Translations under genes and position numbers: made by a program
Notes under the pieces: generated by a model
Databases searched by the model: none
What the model saw: the letters and a program-made list of their open reading frames with translations, nothing else
What the model was told of the DNA's origin: nothing
NCBI GenBank assembly: GCA_022457155.1
Contig: JAJGOT010000020.1
Span: 2,063,501 to 2,127,500, forward strand
Direction: 5' to 3'
DNA from: Cladopsammia gracilis
Lineage: Eukaryota; Cnidaria; Anthozoa; Scleractinia; Dendrophylliidae
DNA length: 64,000 bases
In this document: piece after piece, positions 1 to 12,299 of the stretch
How the letters are laid out: each line of letters opens with the position of its first letter
How positions within the stretch are numbered: the first letter of the stretch is position 1

Positions 1-640
1 AGAATTAACCGCGCGATGGACTAGGTGACTAGGTGACAAAAAAGGTGACTAGGTGTCTAGTCAATGACGTCACAATATGCCTTCCCGCATACTAATAAGT
101 GCCTAGTCAATTCCTATACCTTTTGTCTTGTTGTATACTAATTTGGATTTCCTGCATTTTCATTTGGATCAGGTGCCTAGTCAACGACGTCACAATATCC
201 CTTCCTGCATATGTAATAAACTGCCCATCCTTTACCTATTCCTTTTGTGTTATTCTGAAACAATAGGAACAATGGGTTTGCCCAAACTTGCCTGCTTTTC
301 CAACTCACTTCAAATCAAATCACAACTGACACAGATATACTTTTCAGACATATAGAGCAAAACAACATGCCTTGACCATGACTCGAACCTGGGTTACTGC
401 GGCCACAACGCAGTGTCTTTACCACCAGACCATCAAAGCTGTGGATATTATAACTGAATAAAGCTAATTAGAGGGTACCGAAACATTCAAGTCACACGGA
501 TGAAGACCTTTAAGAAAGGTTTAACTTAAAAAGAAAAGGACAAAACAAGAACACCAGGGACAATTTAAGGACAAAAAGGACAAAACGAGCACTATCAGGA
601 CAAAAGGGCAAACGGGACATATCAAGTCTTAATGCCTCTC
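1..640. repeat. Left arm block a (mirrors 45880-46532)
   Basis: The first bases of the window are the reverse complement of the sequence ending at 46532. Similarity runs to about 640, including the tRNA-His copies, the ACTAGGTGACT repeats and the GGACAAAA-type motifs. Since base 1 is already inside the match, the left arm may extend beyond the window. Confidence 0.85.
368..439 (-). pseudogene. Decaying tRNA-His(GTG) copy in the left arm
   Basis: Reverse complement of the tRNA at 46081-46152, sharing acceptor stem, anticodon arm with GTG, and length (72 nt). The 3' half of the T stem reads CATGG instead of CCTGG, which puts a mismatch in the CCAGG/CCTGG stem. The D loop also differs by two bases. 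It lies in the mirrored block 1-640, so it is the paralogous copy made by the inverted duplication rather than an independent tRNA insertion. Confidence 0.7.
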
Positions 641-645
641 TGGTC

Positions 646-723
<78 letters not shown>

Positions 724-1614
724 CAGTGAGGTAACGTTCCTACTGTTTAATTTCTCTCGTGCATAGCCATGATTTTTAAGGCGTACGATTATGAATTCTA
801 TGTTTTTTTCGGAAACATGTTGCTTGAAGCATGCAGGTCATTGTATCGAGCGTCAAAAAGTGTTATGTAAATAGAGCGATTACACTGACGTCATATCAAA
901 ATTCAGAAGCAGTTTTCGATACTAAAATGTTTATGGAATTGTAGAGAGTTTAAAACTACACATCTGGGCCACATTTTGAACCGCAAGAGCATTTCATTCA
1001 AGAGTTATAGGCGAATGAGTATAGATAGTTTTAGTAAGAAATGTATGGAGCGGCCATCTTGGTGTTCCACTTTGGAACACCAACCTGGCGGCAAAAAATT
1101 AAAAGACTTCAAAGTCTTAATAACACCAAAAATGTCATCACAAAATGTTGTATTCACTATAAGAGGCATGAAATCGGCTTATAAGCATCTATAATTCATT
1201 AATAACTTTCAACTAGTTCCATTTTGTTTATTTTCACGGCTTATCTGAAATAGCGTGACGAATTGCGTGACACATTTACAACCTTTATAAATCGAAAACG
1301 AAACATCGTTAAAACCTGAAACGTTTTGTGAAAGATTATAACACTGGTATCCACATACCATGTTAGAAACAGCTTTGTAGGATGTATACTTTAGATTTTT
1401 TAATTTTTATGACGTCATGTGAAAACACTCTATAATGTGATCTTATCGTGACCTGATGTAGACTTTGGTCAGATATTTGGCACGCCGCGCTGGAATATCA
1501 TTTACGATGTGTTTTAATGTTCGTCCAATCTGGTTTGTCAAACTGGTTGTTTCAGGACATTTGGTATTATTTATAGCACTACGTTCTAAAGAAAGGGAAA
1601 AGAGAGTTTAAGGT
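641..1614. other. Left-only intronic stretch with TA/T microsatellite
   Basis: Starts with (AT)n to about 697 followed by a T run to 723, then non-coding sequence. It has no counterpart in the right arm, where 45310-45880 takes its place. I see no gene and no clear element ends. Confidence 0.5.
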
Positions 1615-2087
1615 AAGCAATAATTCCTGAACGAATCTTTGTAAGCTTGTACAAGTTTTAATTGAATTAAGTTTAAGTTTAATACAATTCTGCACAGAAA
1701 ATAACGTGTTTATTAATTTCCACGTTATATCGCCAAATGCCACCAAATATACAACCTAAATTTGATAAAAAGATTCTAAAGAGAAAAACAAAAGCGGTGG
1801 TTCGGAGAAAAGTGCGGGATTAAAAGAATCGGAAAGTTGATAATGATTCATCAATTTTGATTTCGTGACAGGCGGCCAAGAAATATTCAAAGTTTCGATT
1901 CAGGTTAATATTTGAGATTTGAAGTTGTCATTTTGTCTTTTTAATTCGTATTTCTCTGCGTTCATCACTTTTGGCAATTTTTTCTTCCTATTTTCAGATG
2001 ATAAGGCAAGCTAAAACAAGCTCCTGGCCATAATCATAAAAACAGGCAAGATATTTCTGTCGGGACAGTGTCCCTTTAAGTTAATCA
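1615..2087. repeat. Left arm block b (mirrors 44836-45310)
   Basis: Nearly collinear reverse-complement match to 44836-45310, for instance around the motif TGTCGGGACAGTGTCCC near 2055-2075. The match breaks at about 2087 after CTTTAAGTTAA. In the right arm that same sequence continues directly into AAATGTCCTCGG, which on the left is found only at 9895. Confidence 0.8.
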
Positions 2088-3857
2088 AAGGGCTCTTAAA
2101 GCCATCTCGTTAATGCGACAGAACGTAAGGTAATAAAAAAAACAAGAAGAATTGGAAAAGTTGGGTGCCTTTGATAGGTAAATATAGTCAAGATGTGATA
2201 GGTAATATGTGTAAAGTTGCTAAATGGTCTATTGAAGTTGATGTTAATTTTTAGCCGGTAAAGTAGCAAAACTTCTGAATGGACACGAATGGGTTTGACC
2301 TGTATGTCTTTGCGCGTGTTTTGTTTCTGACAGTTGCGTCATATATATAATATAACTTGTTTACGAATTATCTGTTTCGTTTTTATACGAGGTATAGCAT
2401 ACAGATGTAGTATACAATGGCTTTGTGGCTACATCGGTTGGGGTAAGACGAGGCGACTTGCTGCCTGTATTTATTCAGTATAGCAGAAGGACAAAATGCG
2501 AGTCGCACCAGTCAACTGGATATGGGTATTGGCAGGATAGAGAACATTGAGAAAAAGATTGAAAATACCTGTAGGTCTAATCATGGAGTTAGACATTGCA
2601 GTCATAGAGGACTTAAGGGCTCTTTTAGAAGCCACCAAATCAATAAAAGTCATGAGCAATGACTTGTATGGCATTACAATGGCAATTTTCTTATCAATCG
2701 AAATTTGGGAAAGATGAACGAAGGTTAAAAAAATTTACTATCTTTATTTATTGATATTTAAACAGAACTAAAACATATTGCAACGATTTTCATTTAGGAT
2801 TAAAATTGATTTACTGGCAATGTTTTTAAACAGCCAATTCATATATGCATTGTATATGTGGATGTATGTGACAAAACAAGAACTTTGTGCATGTGAATAA
2901 GTTCACTAAAAAGAGGGTGGCGAAGGGTCTATGCATGACGCGTGATCAGGGAAAAAATCAGTGCGTGAAACTTGAAAGTTAGTAAAATGGAAACGTGATT
3001 CGTAAATTTAGTAACTAATATCCTTGTAAGGAACCAGACTAAGGAATTTAACGAATATGTGACGCGTGAAATTCATAAAAAAAGTGCGTGAAACGGGATC
3101 GTGACCCCCCTCCCATTGTAATCTCTAAAAAGAGGAATGTTTTCTCTAAAGACTTCATTATATTTTTAAGGTAGACTATTGTAAAAAAGGCAAATGAAAA
3201 TCTTTTACTTGTCGCTTTTTCCGTTGACTCAACAAATGTGTACCTTCAGGCAGAATGGTGTCTCTTGTAGGAATAGAGCTGGTGATTAGGTTTCGTTTCC
3301 TTTTATAGCCAATTGAAATGCGAAGCTGTTTTCAAAACATCTCGGCTCAAAGAGGCCTTCAAGGAGGTAAAAGCGACAAGCGACATGGAAGCGACATGGC
3401 CCCGAAAACTGCCGACACGAGACGTTCCACTGACGTTCTGAACAGAGCAGCGACAAGCGACTCGATTCCGCTTCAAAGATACGACTAATTACGACAGCGA
3501 CACAAAAAAAACTCTGAAAATAGACAGCAACTTCAGAAAGTTGTGCAATTTATCAATAAAAGTTAAACATTATTGACCATATCGTCCATATCAACACAGG
3601 ACGGTCTGTTTTAGTGATCTATTTCTTATTGAAACTTCTACCAACCTCGTTCCCAAGGCCCATCTCTTCCTAGCCTGCGGACAGGCTTCCAGTAAAATAG
3701 CGCCGGAAAATAGCGCCCCTCCGAACCAGGAGCCTGTTCGCAGGCTATTCTCTTCCTCTCTGCAGTTAGAGTAGACCCTAGACTCCTGGTATACATACTC
3801 GGTGACCTTTGATTTTTGGCACTCATTTATTTCAAAGTCATTCTTTGTGTTCTGAAT
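2088..3857. other. Left-only intronic DNA without recognisable gene
   Basis: Part of the 7.8 kb block missing from the right arm. Contains a short inverted repeat AGCCTGCGGACAGGCT / AGCCTGTTCGCAGGCT at 3673-3749, which looks like a very small MITE. Two short reading frames are present (for example minus strand 2471-2674), but neither resembles a known protein. Confidence 0.4.
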
Positions 3858-4106
3858 TCTGGTGATCTGTACAGCTCCGCAAATGATCCCGGACCGCAAA
3901 TGATCCCCAAATTGGACCGCAAATGATCCCGGACCGCAAATGATCCCCATAGAGGACCGCAAATGATCCCGCTCATAAATAATAATGGAATGGTGTGGAT
4001 TTTTTTTTACTAGAGCCGTGCATATACATCTAGTTTATGCCTAAGCCTGGATTTAATAAATAGAGGAATGGTGTGGATAATGGAATGGAGTTGATAGGGG
4101 AATGAC

Positions 4107-4694
4107 GTGGTAGTTGAGCTTTTTTTTTTTTTAATTAAAACCGTTTCCTCCTGCATGTCCTGTCTTGGACAGATTAATCGTGTTAAACACTCACTTGATA
4201 AAAGTATTCTCATTACAGTTATTAATGCGCTAGTTTTTAGTAAATTGTTTTATTGTTCTAATGTCTGGGCAAACACTTCTAATTTTAATATAGATAAACT
4301 GCAATCTGTACAAAACTTTGCCTGTAGAATTGTAAGCGGCACGCGAAAATATGACCATGTCACCCCCGCACTAAAAAAGTTAAATTGGTTGCCAGTATCT
4401 AGCCAGCTTTATTATCGGAGTGCCACCCTGGCCTTTAAGTGTATGACAGGCTGTGCCCCCGACTACTTGATATCTAAATTTATTAAGCGTGAAAATATTA
4501 GTAACCGTTCAACTAGAAATTCTCAACAATTAAACATTCCTTTATTTAGAACTGCTTCTGGCCAGAGGACATTTTATTATCGCACTGTTAATATTTGGAA
4601 CTCATTGGACCCTATTTTAAAATTTAGTAAATCTGTTTCGGTTTTTAAGAAAGTTTTAAAGCGCAAGCTTCTTAAGGAATTTTTAGAATCTTAA
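4107..4694 (+). pseudogene. 3' end of a CR1-like LINE ORF2
   Basis: 195-codon open frame whose last ~170 residues match the C-terminal region after the reverse transcriptase of CR1/RTE-X-type LINEs in animals. Features are the NRVKHSLD segment, the YCSNVWAN block, LQSVQNFACRI, KKLNWLPV and a final VNIWNSLD plus basic tail. The catalytic reverse-transcriptase part is missing, as expected from 5' truncation on insertion. The 3' UTR runs to about 4842 and ends with AATAAAG followed by TATG repeats, the microsatellite-type tail typical of this group. It is nested in the OTU element. Confidence 0.8.
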
Positions 4695-5347
4695 CTTAAT
4701 TAATCCAATTTATATTTGTAAATACGGTTTATATTTATGATCATAATGTAATTAGTTATTTTTCGATTATTCTTGTTAGCTAGTTTTAATTATCTTTGAA
4801 AAGCCCCTTTGGGGAAAGGTAATAAAGTATGTATGTATGTAAGTATTTCTAAAGCCATATTTTGACCTCACAAATCAGGGTTTACATTTTTTTATCTAGG
4901 CTAAAGAATTTCGTTACGACACTATTGGATTCACTCTCAATCAACAAAAACGTAATTCGTTTTATTTGAAATCATAAAATTGTGAGCAGATTCTATTGAT
5001 GCCCACGCAACATACGTCGCATATCCTTACTTATAAACTGGACATTAATTTAGTCAAACCATACATTTGGTATTTCAAAGGAAAAAACATTACCAGGAAC
5101 ATAACACAATGTTACAGGCTAATTAGTTTTCTTCCAGGTCTGCTCGTCCCCTTTATGTTCACCTACTAGGCTCAAAAAAAGTTCATGCATTAAGCAAACA
5201 TCACAAAAAAAAAAAAACAAGTCATTGGAATAGACCTGCAATGCTCCACCACTGTCAAAGACGCCTTGGGTGTAACATTGAAACATTTTTCCACAGTTAC
5301 TGGACAAATCTCCTCCGTATAAACTTTTCCCTCGCCGTACTTGTTTT

Positions 5348-5862
5348 TTAACTGTTCGGTCGCACACTGGAACGTCGCGGACTCTTAGAAGCGGAAAGGT
5401 CTATTGGTTCCAGACTGTGATAATGTAGCTCAGCTTCATGGCTAAGTAACGCCATACCTCCGTTGCTTTTATCGTTGTCGTCATCTTCATACCCACCTGA
5501 ATGAATGACTTTTAATCCTGCCTCTCCTAAACTTGAGACTATCGCCACCGGGATATTTAACATGTTGATCAGTCCCAACAATGCAATCCAGTCCCCCACT
5601 ATCCATCCTTTGCCATTCTTCGTAGATAGGTCTTCCATGCGCCATGATTAACAAAATCTCTGAAATGAGCTCCGTCTGGTGTGGTTGGGTTTAGTCTGAG
5701 GTAATTAACCAGGCTAGAGCGTAATTCTGAGACGCTCTGGGATACCATCCCCAGGCAAATTATTTGGTCATTCATCGCATGGAATAAACAATTGCCATCT
5801 TTTGGCGTTGGAGGGCTGGTGATAAGTAAGTCCCGCGTTACTGACCTATTTATAACAGACAC
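5348..5862 (-). pseudogene. OTU-family cysteine protease (deubiquitinase-like), broken
   Basis: Two overlapping frames together cover an OTU domain. The upstream frame (5862-5599) has the catalytic block DGNCLFHAMNDQ with the Asp and Cys of the OTU active site. The downstream frame (5638-5348) continues with WIVGDWIALLGLINMLNIP, the VVSS-like strand and the HYHSLEP block that supplies the catalytic His. Near 5605-5620 an in-frame TAG and a one-base loss in a G run separate them. OTU enzymes cleave ubiquitin chains, and copies are carried by several animal transposons. It lies inside the inverted-repeat element 3864-6419, so it is probably cargo or part of that element. Confidence 0.75.
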
Positions 5863-6002
5863 TGAGCTCTTTAACTTTTTAGACGACCTAACGCGTGTTT
5901 TATTAATTCATATGCTTAGATTAAATAGTTACTCTTTTTAAAAATATGTATAAGTCTGTATACATATGATATTATAATTTTTATTTTTTTTTCATTTTAA
6001 GG

Positions 6003-6153
6003 TGCATTTCCAATGTCGCGTAATTTTTACGAGCGTAAATAAAAATAAGAGATGATGTATGAACAACGTTACTCGCGTAAACTTTTGCACAAGCTGTTCA
6101 TACATCATTTCTTATTATATTTACGCACGTAAAAAATACGCGACAGTAGAAAT
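6003..6153. mobile_element. Hairpin MITE (~150 bp)
   Basis: Arms of about 60 bp: GTCGCGTAATTTTTACG...ATGATGTATGAAC pairs with GTTCATACATCAT...ACGTAAAAAATACGCGAC. Inserted next to the right inverted end of the OTU element. Confidence 0.65.
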
Positions 6154-6430
6154 CCAGGCTTAGGCATAAACTAGATGTATATGCACAGCTCTAGTAAAAA
6201 AATACACACCATTTCATTATTATTTATGAGCGGGATCATTTGCGGTCCTCTATGGGGATCATTTGCGGTCCGGGATCATTTGCGGTCCAATTTGGGGATC
6301 ATTTGCGGTCCAATTTGGGGATCATTTGCGGTCCGGGATCATTTGCAGTCCAATTTGGGGATCATTTGCGGTCCGGGATCATTTGCGGTGCCGGGATCAA
6401 TTGCAGAGTTGTACAGATCTCTGGTGATCT

Positions 6431-7759
6431 TATATCGTCAAATAACAGTCAATAAGTAACTCTTGCCGCATGGTAAAACACAAGGAGGAAAACAGGAAAC
6501 GAAAAAAGTAAAAAAAAAAAAAAAGCAGAAGTCGACACAAATCACACAAGAAATGGGTTAGTTTCTAGAGAAACTGTGGTGCTGCGTCGGTGGGGGTGAA
6601 GCACAAGAATTTGGTTTTATCGACTGAGTCGATAAGGGAAATTAGCCACCGTAAAAAGATTCGAGAAAGCTGACGTTTCGAGCGCTGGCCCTTCGTCGGA
6701 ACGAATCATAAGACTCAAAAGCCTCGGAAGGATGTAAAAGGTAAGTGAATTCTTTTTATGGTATTTTATGACTTTTTGGGAAGGAATATGATGAAGGTAA
6801 CCTTCAAGATTTATACATCAGTGGTCGTTGGCCACCCATGATTGTAAGTTCAGAAAATTACTCTGAAATCACATGCACTGAAGACCTCGAAAATACAGTT
6901 GAACTCCTGACATCTCGCACTCTCATTAGACTCGTATAGTATATGACATAAAAGAAAATCGAAGGTCACCGAAAGGAAATGGATTTGAGTTCGAGATTAC
7001 GGGGAGTTTGAGAGGTTCAACTAGTCTCAACTATGAAACTGTAGGTGCAAATTGCGGATCATCGCCATACAGAATTAATTCTCTGAGGACTGTCAGAAAT
7101 GTCAAGCAGAACCGGTTCAAAAACAAGCTAGGATCATCCTATCTTAATCTTTGATGTGTGCCACAACGCATCGGAAAACTGTTTACGTTTATCCGCGTTT
7201 GTAGATCTTTACATATAAGACATAAACATCTTAGAATTTTACGGAGATTTTGAAGAAGAAAAGAACTGATTACTGATCATGACCTATGACACCTATGGTG
7301 ATTCTAAAATGTTGCGTGCTACATGTCTGTCATTGATCGGTCAGAGTCCATTCACGTATAATCGTTTATCATATAGCGCATTGTTCATTGCTATTTTGAG
7401 ACTTAAATTCAGTCAGGAAGTCAGGACAAAAAGTGCATATCCTTAGAATTCCTCTATTCCTCAAAGAAAGAATTGAGCAAATATTTATTTTTCCAACTTT
7501 AATTTCATTTTTAAGATTCGCTCTCTCCCGTTCTTTCTAATCTTCCGGAAACCGGACATTCCACAATGATAAAAAGGAAACTTTATCACGAAAGCTGTCA
7601 AGCTGTCGCAGTGCTATATTTTTCTGACTTTTCTGTCTTTTCTTGTGATCTTCACCGGAAATGTTTCTGTCTTTCCTGCACGCCACAACCGTGGATCCGG
7701 AAAAAAGGTGAAAAAACGTTTATCAAATGGTTTTTACTTGAGTAGTATTGACACTCAAA
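6431..7759. other. Left-only intronic DNA with a Penelope-type terminal motif
   Basis: No gene seen. On the minus strand at about 6655-6705 the sequence CGACGAAGGGCC followed by GCTCGAAACGTC resembles the terminal motif of Penelope-like elements, but the core differs from a functional hammerhead (C-C-G-A instead of C-U-G-A). The rest is unremarkable AT-rich DNA. Confidence 0.35.
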
Positions 7760-7764
7760 TAATA

Positions 7765-8122
7765 GGGCCATTTATACGACAGAAAATAAGACGCGTCTTA
7801 TCTAAGACGCGACTTAAATAAGACGCGAACCGATCGTATAAACAGTACAAAATAAGCATTCGTGTCTTATTTTAGACGCGACTTATTTTTTAAGTTCTTA
7901 TTTTGTCCGCGTCTTAAATAAGACGTGAACTTCCTCGTATAAATGCTTTCGTGTCCTAAATAAGACGTGAACAACAAGTGCGCCGTATCATAAGACGCGA
8001 ACCATTTATACGTGATCTTCGCGTCTTATGTTGGACGCAAACGTATAAATGGTACACTTCGCATCTTATTTAAGTCGCGTCTTAGATAAGACGCGTCTTA
8101 TTTTCTCCCTTATAAATAGCCC
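7765..8122. mobile_element. 358 bp MITE rich in AAGACGCG repeats, TAATA target duplication
   Basis: Ends GGGCCATTTATAC and its inverted near-copy TTATAAATAGCCC. Subterminal AAGACGCG / CGCGTCTTA repeats occur in both orientations. TAATA flanks both sides (7760-7764, 8123-8127). A related unit at about 8893-8910 reads through the same site without the insertion, which gives a direct empty-site control. Confidence 0.85.
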
Positions 8123-8127
8123 TAATA

Positions 8128-9740
8128 TCTTCTCAGTTAAGTCCGTAATAATGCCAATGTATGTCTTGAATCGAAACGCTGAAATCGCTTATAAAATGTT
8201 TGTTAAAATGCTTGCTTTGTCATTCAATTCAGAACAACAAACTTTTACTTGTACACGAATAGAACTGTAGAAAGAATTGCAGCAAACAATAACTTCTACA
8301 TTTGCACAATTAGTTTGTTCAGCAAAATCACGAGATCCCTTGCATACCATTGCATAATCAAAGCGCAATTTTTATCACCGTCAATACATTCCACCATGTA
8401 CCTAAATCTAATAATGGCAATGATTTCGTTCGCGTGATCGGTAGTTCATCAAATGATAACATACTATGAGAACTCAAAGCCATTCATTTCATAAATTGAA
8501 CTTAGTAATTATTGTTTTTGCTCCCTTGCCATTTAACTTCCTCAGAACGTCTCCATTCATTTTAAAAATACACCGTGAAATTTTCAGTCAAACTGCGTTG
8601 CCCAAGAACATTTGACCTTTTTTACCCTTCTAAACGAGCACTAATGGCTTTACGACATATGATTGACAAGAAAAACACACATTTCTTGAACCTTTGAAGA
8701 TCAATGCCGTCTCGGACACATCCACGTAAAAACAAATTTGAAAGATTGATATGTAACGCTATATATCAAAACTTAAAAAAAATTATGACATGCCAATTCC
8801 CTAGGGAAATTAACATAGGTCCGGGAGTACTCCCCAAAAATTTTAGTGGCGGTGTATGCGATAAAATCCTAACCACTTCTTGATATTTTCTTCGTATTGG
8901 CACTCAAATAATATCTTCTCAATTAAGTCCGTAATAATAAGTTCCAATGTCTGTCTTGAATTGAAACGCTCAGATCGCTTATAAAATGGTTGTTAAAATG
9001 CTTGCTTTGTCAACAACAAAATTTTACTTGTATACGAATAGAACTGTAGAGAGAATTGCAGCAAACAAGAAATAGTTTGACGAAGTCTGCAAAATCACGA
9101 GGTCCCTTGCATACTAGTGCATAATCAAAGCGCAATTTTTATCACCGTCAATGCATTCTACCATGTACCTAAATCTATTAATGGCAATGATTTGAAATTT
9201 GAAAGATTATTGATACCGTAAGTAACGTGAGATATCGAAACTAAATAAGAACTGTAATACCTTTGCGGTGACGTAGCGTGAGATAATTATGACAAGTTCA
9301 TGACATCCCAATACCCTAGGGAAATTAACAATAGGTCCGGGGGTGCTCCTCAAAAAACGCAAAGTTCATGCTATTTTGCTCTGCCATATCGCTCATATTA
9401 AAACACAAACTTTTCTGTCCCATTTAACTTTCTTAAAACGTCTCCATTCGTAAAAATACACCGTGAAATTCTCAAACTGCGTTTCCCAAGAAAACGCATC
9501 CCTTCTAAAGCAGCTTCAATGGCTTTACGACAAATGATTGAAACTGATAGGTAACGTGAGATATCGAAACTTAAAGAAGGACTTAATACCTTTGCGGTAA
9601 CGTAATGTGAGATATGACAAGTTCATGACAAGTTCTGACATCCCAATACCCTTGGGAAATTAACAATAGGTCCGGGGGTGCTCCCCAAAAATTTTAGTGG
9701 CAGTATGTGACGCCCTTCTTGAAATCCTAACCGGTTTAAC
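8128..9740. repeat. Diverged tandem duplication
   Basis: 8128-8430 and 8900-9190 are direct copies with shared order (AGTCCGTAATAAT, CGCTTATAAAATG, GCGCAATTTTTATCACCG). The following blocks around AATGGCTTTACGACA and GGGAAATTAACAATAGG also recur (8640, 8805, 9300, 9525, 9655). Indels interrupt the copies. There is no coding sequence. Confidence 0.75.
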
Positions 9741-9890
9741 CAACCATATCCTCAATGCCCTAATATGGCTTCTATAAAGAAGGGACAAGAAACCCCCCCG
9801 GACAAAAGTCCACAAAATTTTGTTAACAACTTTTGCCCCTTTTTCGTACTCGACTCCGAAATCTCGCTTAATGCGCATGCGCATTAACGA

Positions 9891-10242
9891 GATAAAAATG
9901 TCCTCGGTTAATTTAATTTTGATACAGTTAAAATATGAGTTTGGGCCTGTTTTTAGTTACTGAACCAAAACTGTCAGTGGAGTCTTAAAAGTGACGTCAT
10001 CGTAGTGACCTCTCTAATACGAACACCTCTCTAATACGGACACTTTGCTCTGTCCTTTCGGTGTCCGTATTAGAGAGGTTCAACTGTAGTATAAAAAGAC
10101 CACAGGCCAAACACGACTCCCACTAGTCGCAAAAAGTATACAAGCCTTTAAAATAGCCAGTTTCCCAAGCAGTATGTCTACGAGGTATTCGTCTCTTGCT
10201 ATAGATCACTATTAGGATGTGAAGTCGCAATTATCTATCTAT
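9891..10242. repeat. Left arm block c (mirrors 43473-43806)
   Basis: Reverse-complement match including the repeated motif GTCCGTATTAGAGAGGT (10005-10080) and the stretch ending AATTATCTATCTATA. The match stops at 10242. Confidence 0.85.
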
Positions 10243-10309
10243 ACTCAGTCACGTCCAATACTGTCGCACTGATACCGACCGTCATTAAACGTTGACGCTC
10301 CGTACAAAA

Positions 10310-10800
10310 CGTACTGATCGTCATCCTTGCTTGCGGTCCGTAACCTTCCAACTTTACGAACGTTTTGTACGGTCCGTCATCCTTGCTTACGGTCCGTGTT
10401 CTGTCTGTATACGGAGCGAGCATCTCATTATCACACTTAGTCACTATGAGTGACTTTTTACTGTCCGTACGATTCGTACGAACCGTACGTTTTGTACGGC
10501 CCGTCATCCTTGTTTACGGTCCGTATTTTGCCTGTAACGGAGCGTGCATCTCATTATTACACTCAGTCACTGGGAATAACTTTCTGCTGTCCGTACGATT
10601 CGTACGAACCGTTCGTTTCGTACGGAACGTAATCTTTGCTTAAAGTCTGGGTTCTGTCTGTATACGGAGCGTGCATCTCATTATCACACTCAGTTACTGT
10701 GAATAAGGTTTTACTGTCCGTACGATTCGTACCAACCGGTCCGTGTCTGTGAATAAGGTTTTACTGTCCGTACGATTCGTACCAACCGGTCCGTGTTTTG
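10310..10800. repeat. Tandem repeat with CCGTACGATTCGTACGAACC core
   Basis: About four units of roughly 120-130 bp, each with ACGGTCCGT, GCGTGCATCTCATTAT, AGTCACT and the palindromic core GTACGATTCGTAC. The last units are shortened. Small reading frames across it are low-complexity and not coding. Confidence 0.75.
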
Positions 10801-10989
10801 TCTGTATCAAGAGCGTGCATATTCACGCGAGTGGAAATAAGGAACCTAAAAACAAATCATTTGTCACCCCACTAAAGATCGATCTATGTTACTGTGCTGC
10901 GCTTTCATATCTATTTACGCATATAAACAAACACGCGATCCAAAAACTAAACCAAAAGTTCACGCGAGTGGAAATAAGGAACCTACATA

Positions 10990-11132
10990 TGTATGTTATG
11001 GTGCAATTTTATCATTGGTGCAAATTTTCTTTTCCTTTGTTTTTGGGTTTGGAAATTTATGATAATGTGCGACAATGAGTTTTCAACAAAGGAAAAGAAA
11101 ATTTGCACCAAGGACAAAATTGCACCACAACA
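10990..11132. mobile_element. 143 bp hairpin MITE with TA target duplication
   Basis: Arms of ~48 bp (GTGCAATTTTATCATTGG... against ...AAGGACAAAATTGCAC). Inserted at CCTACATA/TATCTCG of a repeat Z unit; neighbouring units read straight through, which shows duplication of TA. Mariner-type non-autonomous element by these criteria. Confidence 0.8.
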
Positions 11133-11209
11133 TATATCTCGTTCTTTAAGCCAGTAAGGCGACAAACAAGAGGGTTGTCCAATACACCCGAACTGAGTCG
11201 ATTCGTCTA

Positions 11210-12290
11210 GGTTTGCTGACGAATCGACAACCGGAAGTCGATTTGTGAGAGACTTAGAAAAAATACGGCAAGAAGGCTATGAACACTAAGGAGGGTAGCA
11301 AATGTTGACGATTCGACTCGATTCGACTCGAATCGCGCGATTCGTCTTGCGTAAAGTCGAATCGACTCACCGGAAGTCGATTCGCGAGAGACTTAGAAAA
11401 AATACGGCAAGAAGGCTATGAACACTAAGGAGGGTAGCAAATGTTGACGATTCGACTCGATTCGACTCGAATCGCGCGATTCGTCTTGCGTAAAGTCGAA
11501 TCGACTCACCAGAAGTCGATTCGCAAGAGACTTAGTAAAAAATACGGCAAGAAGGCTATGAACACTGAGGTGGGTAGCAAATGTTGACGATTCGACTCGA
11601 TTCGACTCGATTCGACTCGAATCGCGCGATTCGTCTTGCGTAAAGTCGAATCGACTCACCGGAAGTCGATTCGCGAGAGACTTAAAAAAAATACGGCAAG
11701 AAGGCTATGAACACTAAGGAGGGTAGCAAATGTTGACGATTCGACTCGATTCGACTCGATTCGACTCGAATCGCGCGATTCGTCTTGCGTAAAGTCGAAT
11801 CGACTCACCAGAAGTCGATTCGCGAGAGACTTAGTAAAAAATACGGCAAGAAGGCTATGAACACTGAGGAGGGTAGCAAATGTTGACGATTCGACTCGAT
11901 TCGACTCGAATCGCGCGATTCGTCTTGCGTAAAGTCGAATCGACTCACCGGAAGTCGATTCGCGAGAGACTTAGTAAAAAATACGGCAAGAAGGCTATGA
12001 ACACTGAGGAGGGTAGCAAATGTTGACGATTCGACTCGATTCGACTCGAATCGCGCGATTCGTCTTGCGTAAAGTCGAATCGACTCACCGGAAGTGGATT
12101 TGTGAGAGACTCACAAAAAAAATAAGGCAAGAAGGCTATGAACACTAAGGAGGGTAGCAAATGTTGACGATTCGACTCGATTCGACTCGAATCGCGCGAT
12201 TCGTCTTGCGTAAAGTTGAATCGACTCACCGGAAGTAGATTTGTGAGAGACTCACAAAAAAATAAGGCAAGAAGGCTATGAGGGTAGCAG
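11210..12290. repeat. 140-bp satellite, about eight copies
   Basis: Repeated landmarks AAGGCTATGA at 11272, 11412, 11552, 11701, 11851, 11991, 12132 and 12272 give periods of 140, 140, 149, 150, 140, 141 and 140. The 10-bp jumps come from an extra TTCGACTCGA. Each unit has GATTCGACTCGATTCGACTC and CGATTCGTCTTGCG. Minus-strand reading frames (DESRDSSRIESNR) do not persist because 140 is not a multiple of three. Confidence 0.95.
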
Positions 12291-12299
12291 TAGTACTTG

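Larger units (their letters stand above)
3864..6419. mobile_element. 2.6 kb inverted-repeat element with GGATCATTTGCGGTCC subterminal repeats and an OTU gene
   Basis: Left end 3864-4053 and right end 6147-6419 are inverted copies beginning GATCTGTACA. Both carry tandem GGATCATTTGCGGTCC-type repeats (about 5 on the left, 9 on the right). The direct repeat TCTGGTGATCT flanks the element (3858-3868 and 6420-6430). Because the terminal repeat also starts with GATCT, the true duplication is 6 to 11 bp. Inside lie a LINE 3' fragment, an OTU-protease pseudogene and a hairpin MITE. It sits in the left-only block, so it arrived after the inverted duplication or was lost on the right. Confidence 0.65.

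Noticed and set aside
6175..6459. Frames over the GGATCATTTGCGGTCC array
   Set aside because: Peptide repeats simply mirror the 16-bp DNA repeat.
10310..12290. Possible CRISPR array
   Set aside because: Units are directly adjacent, diverged and long, without unique spacers, and the DNA is eukaryotic.
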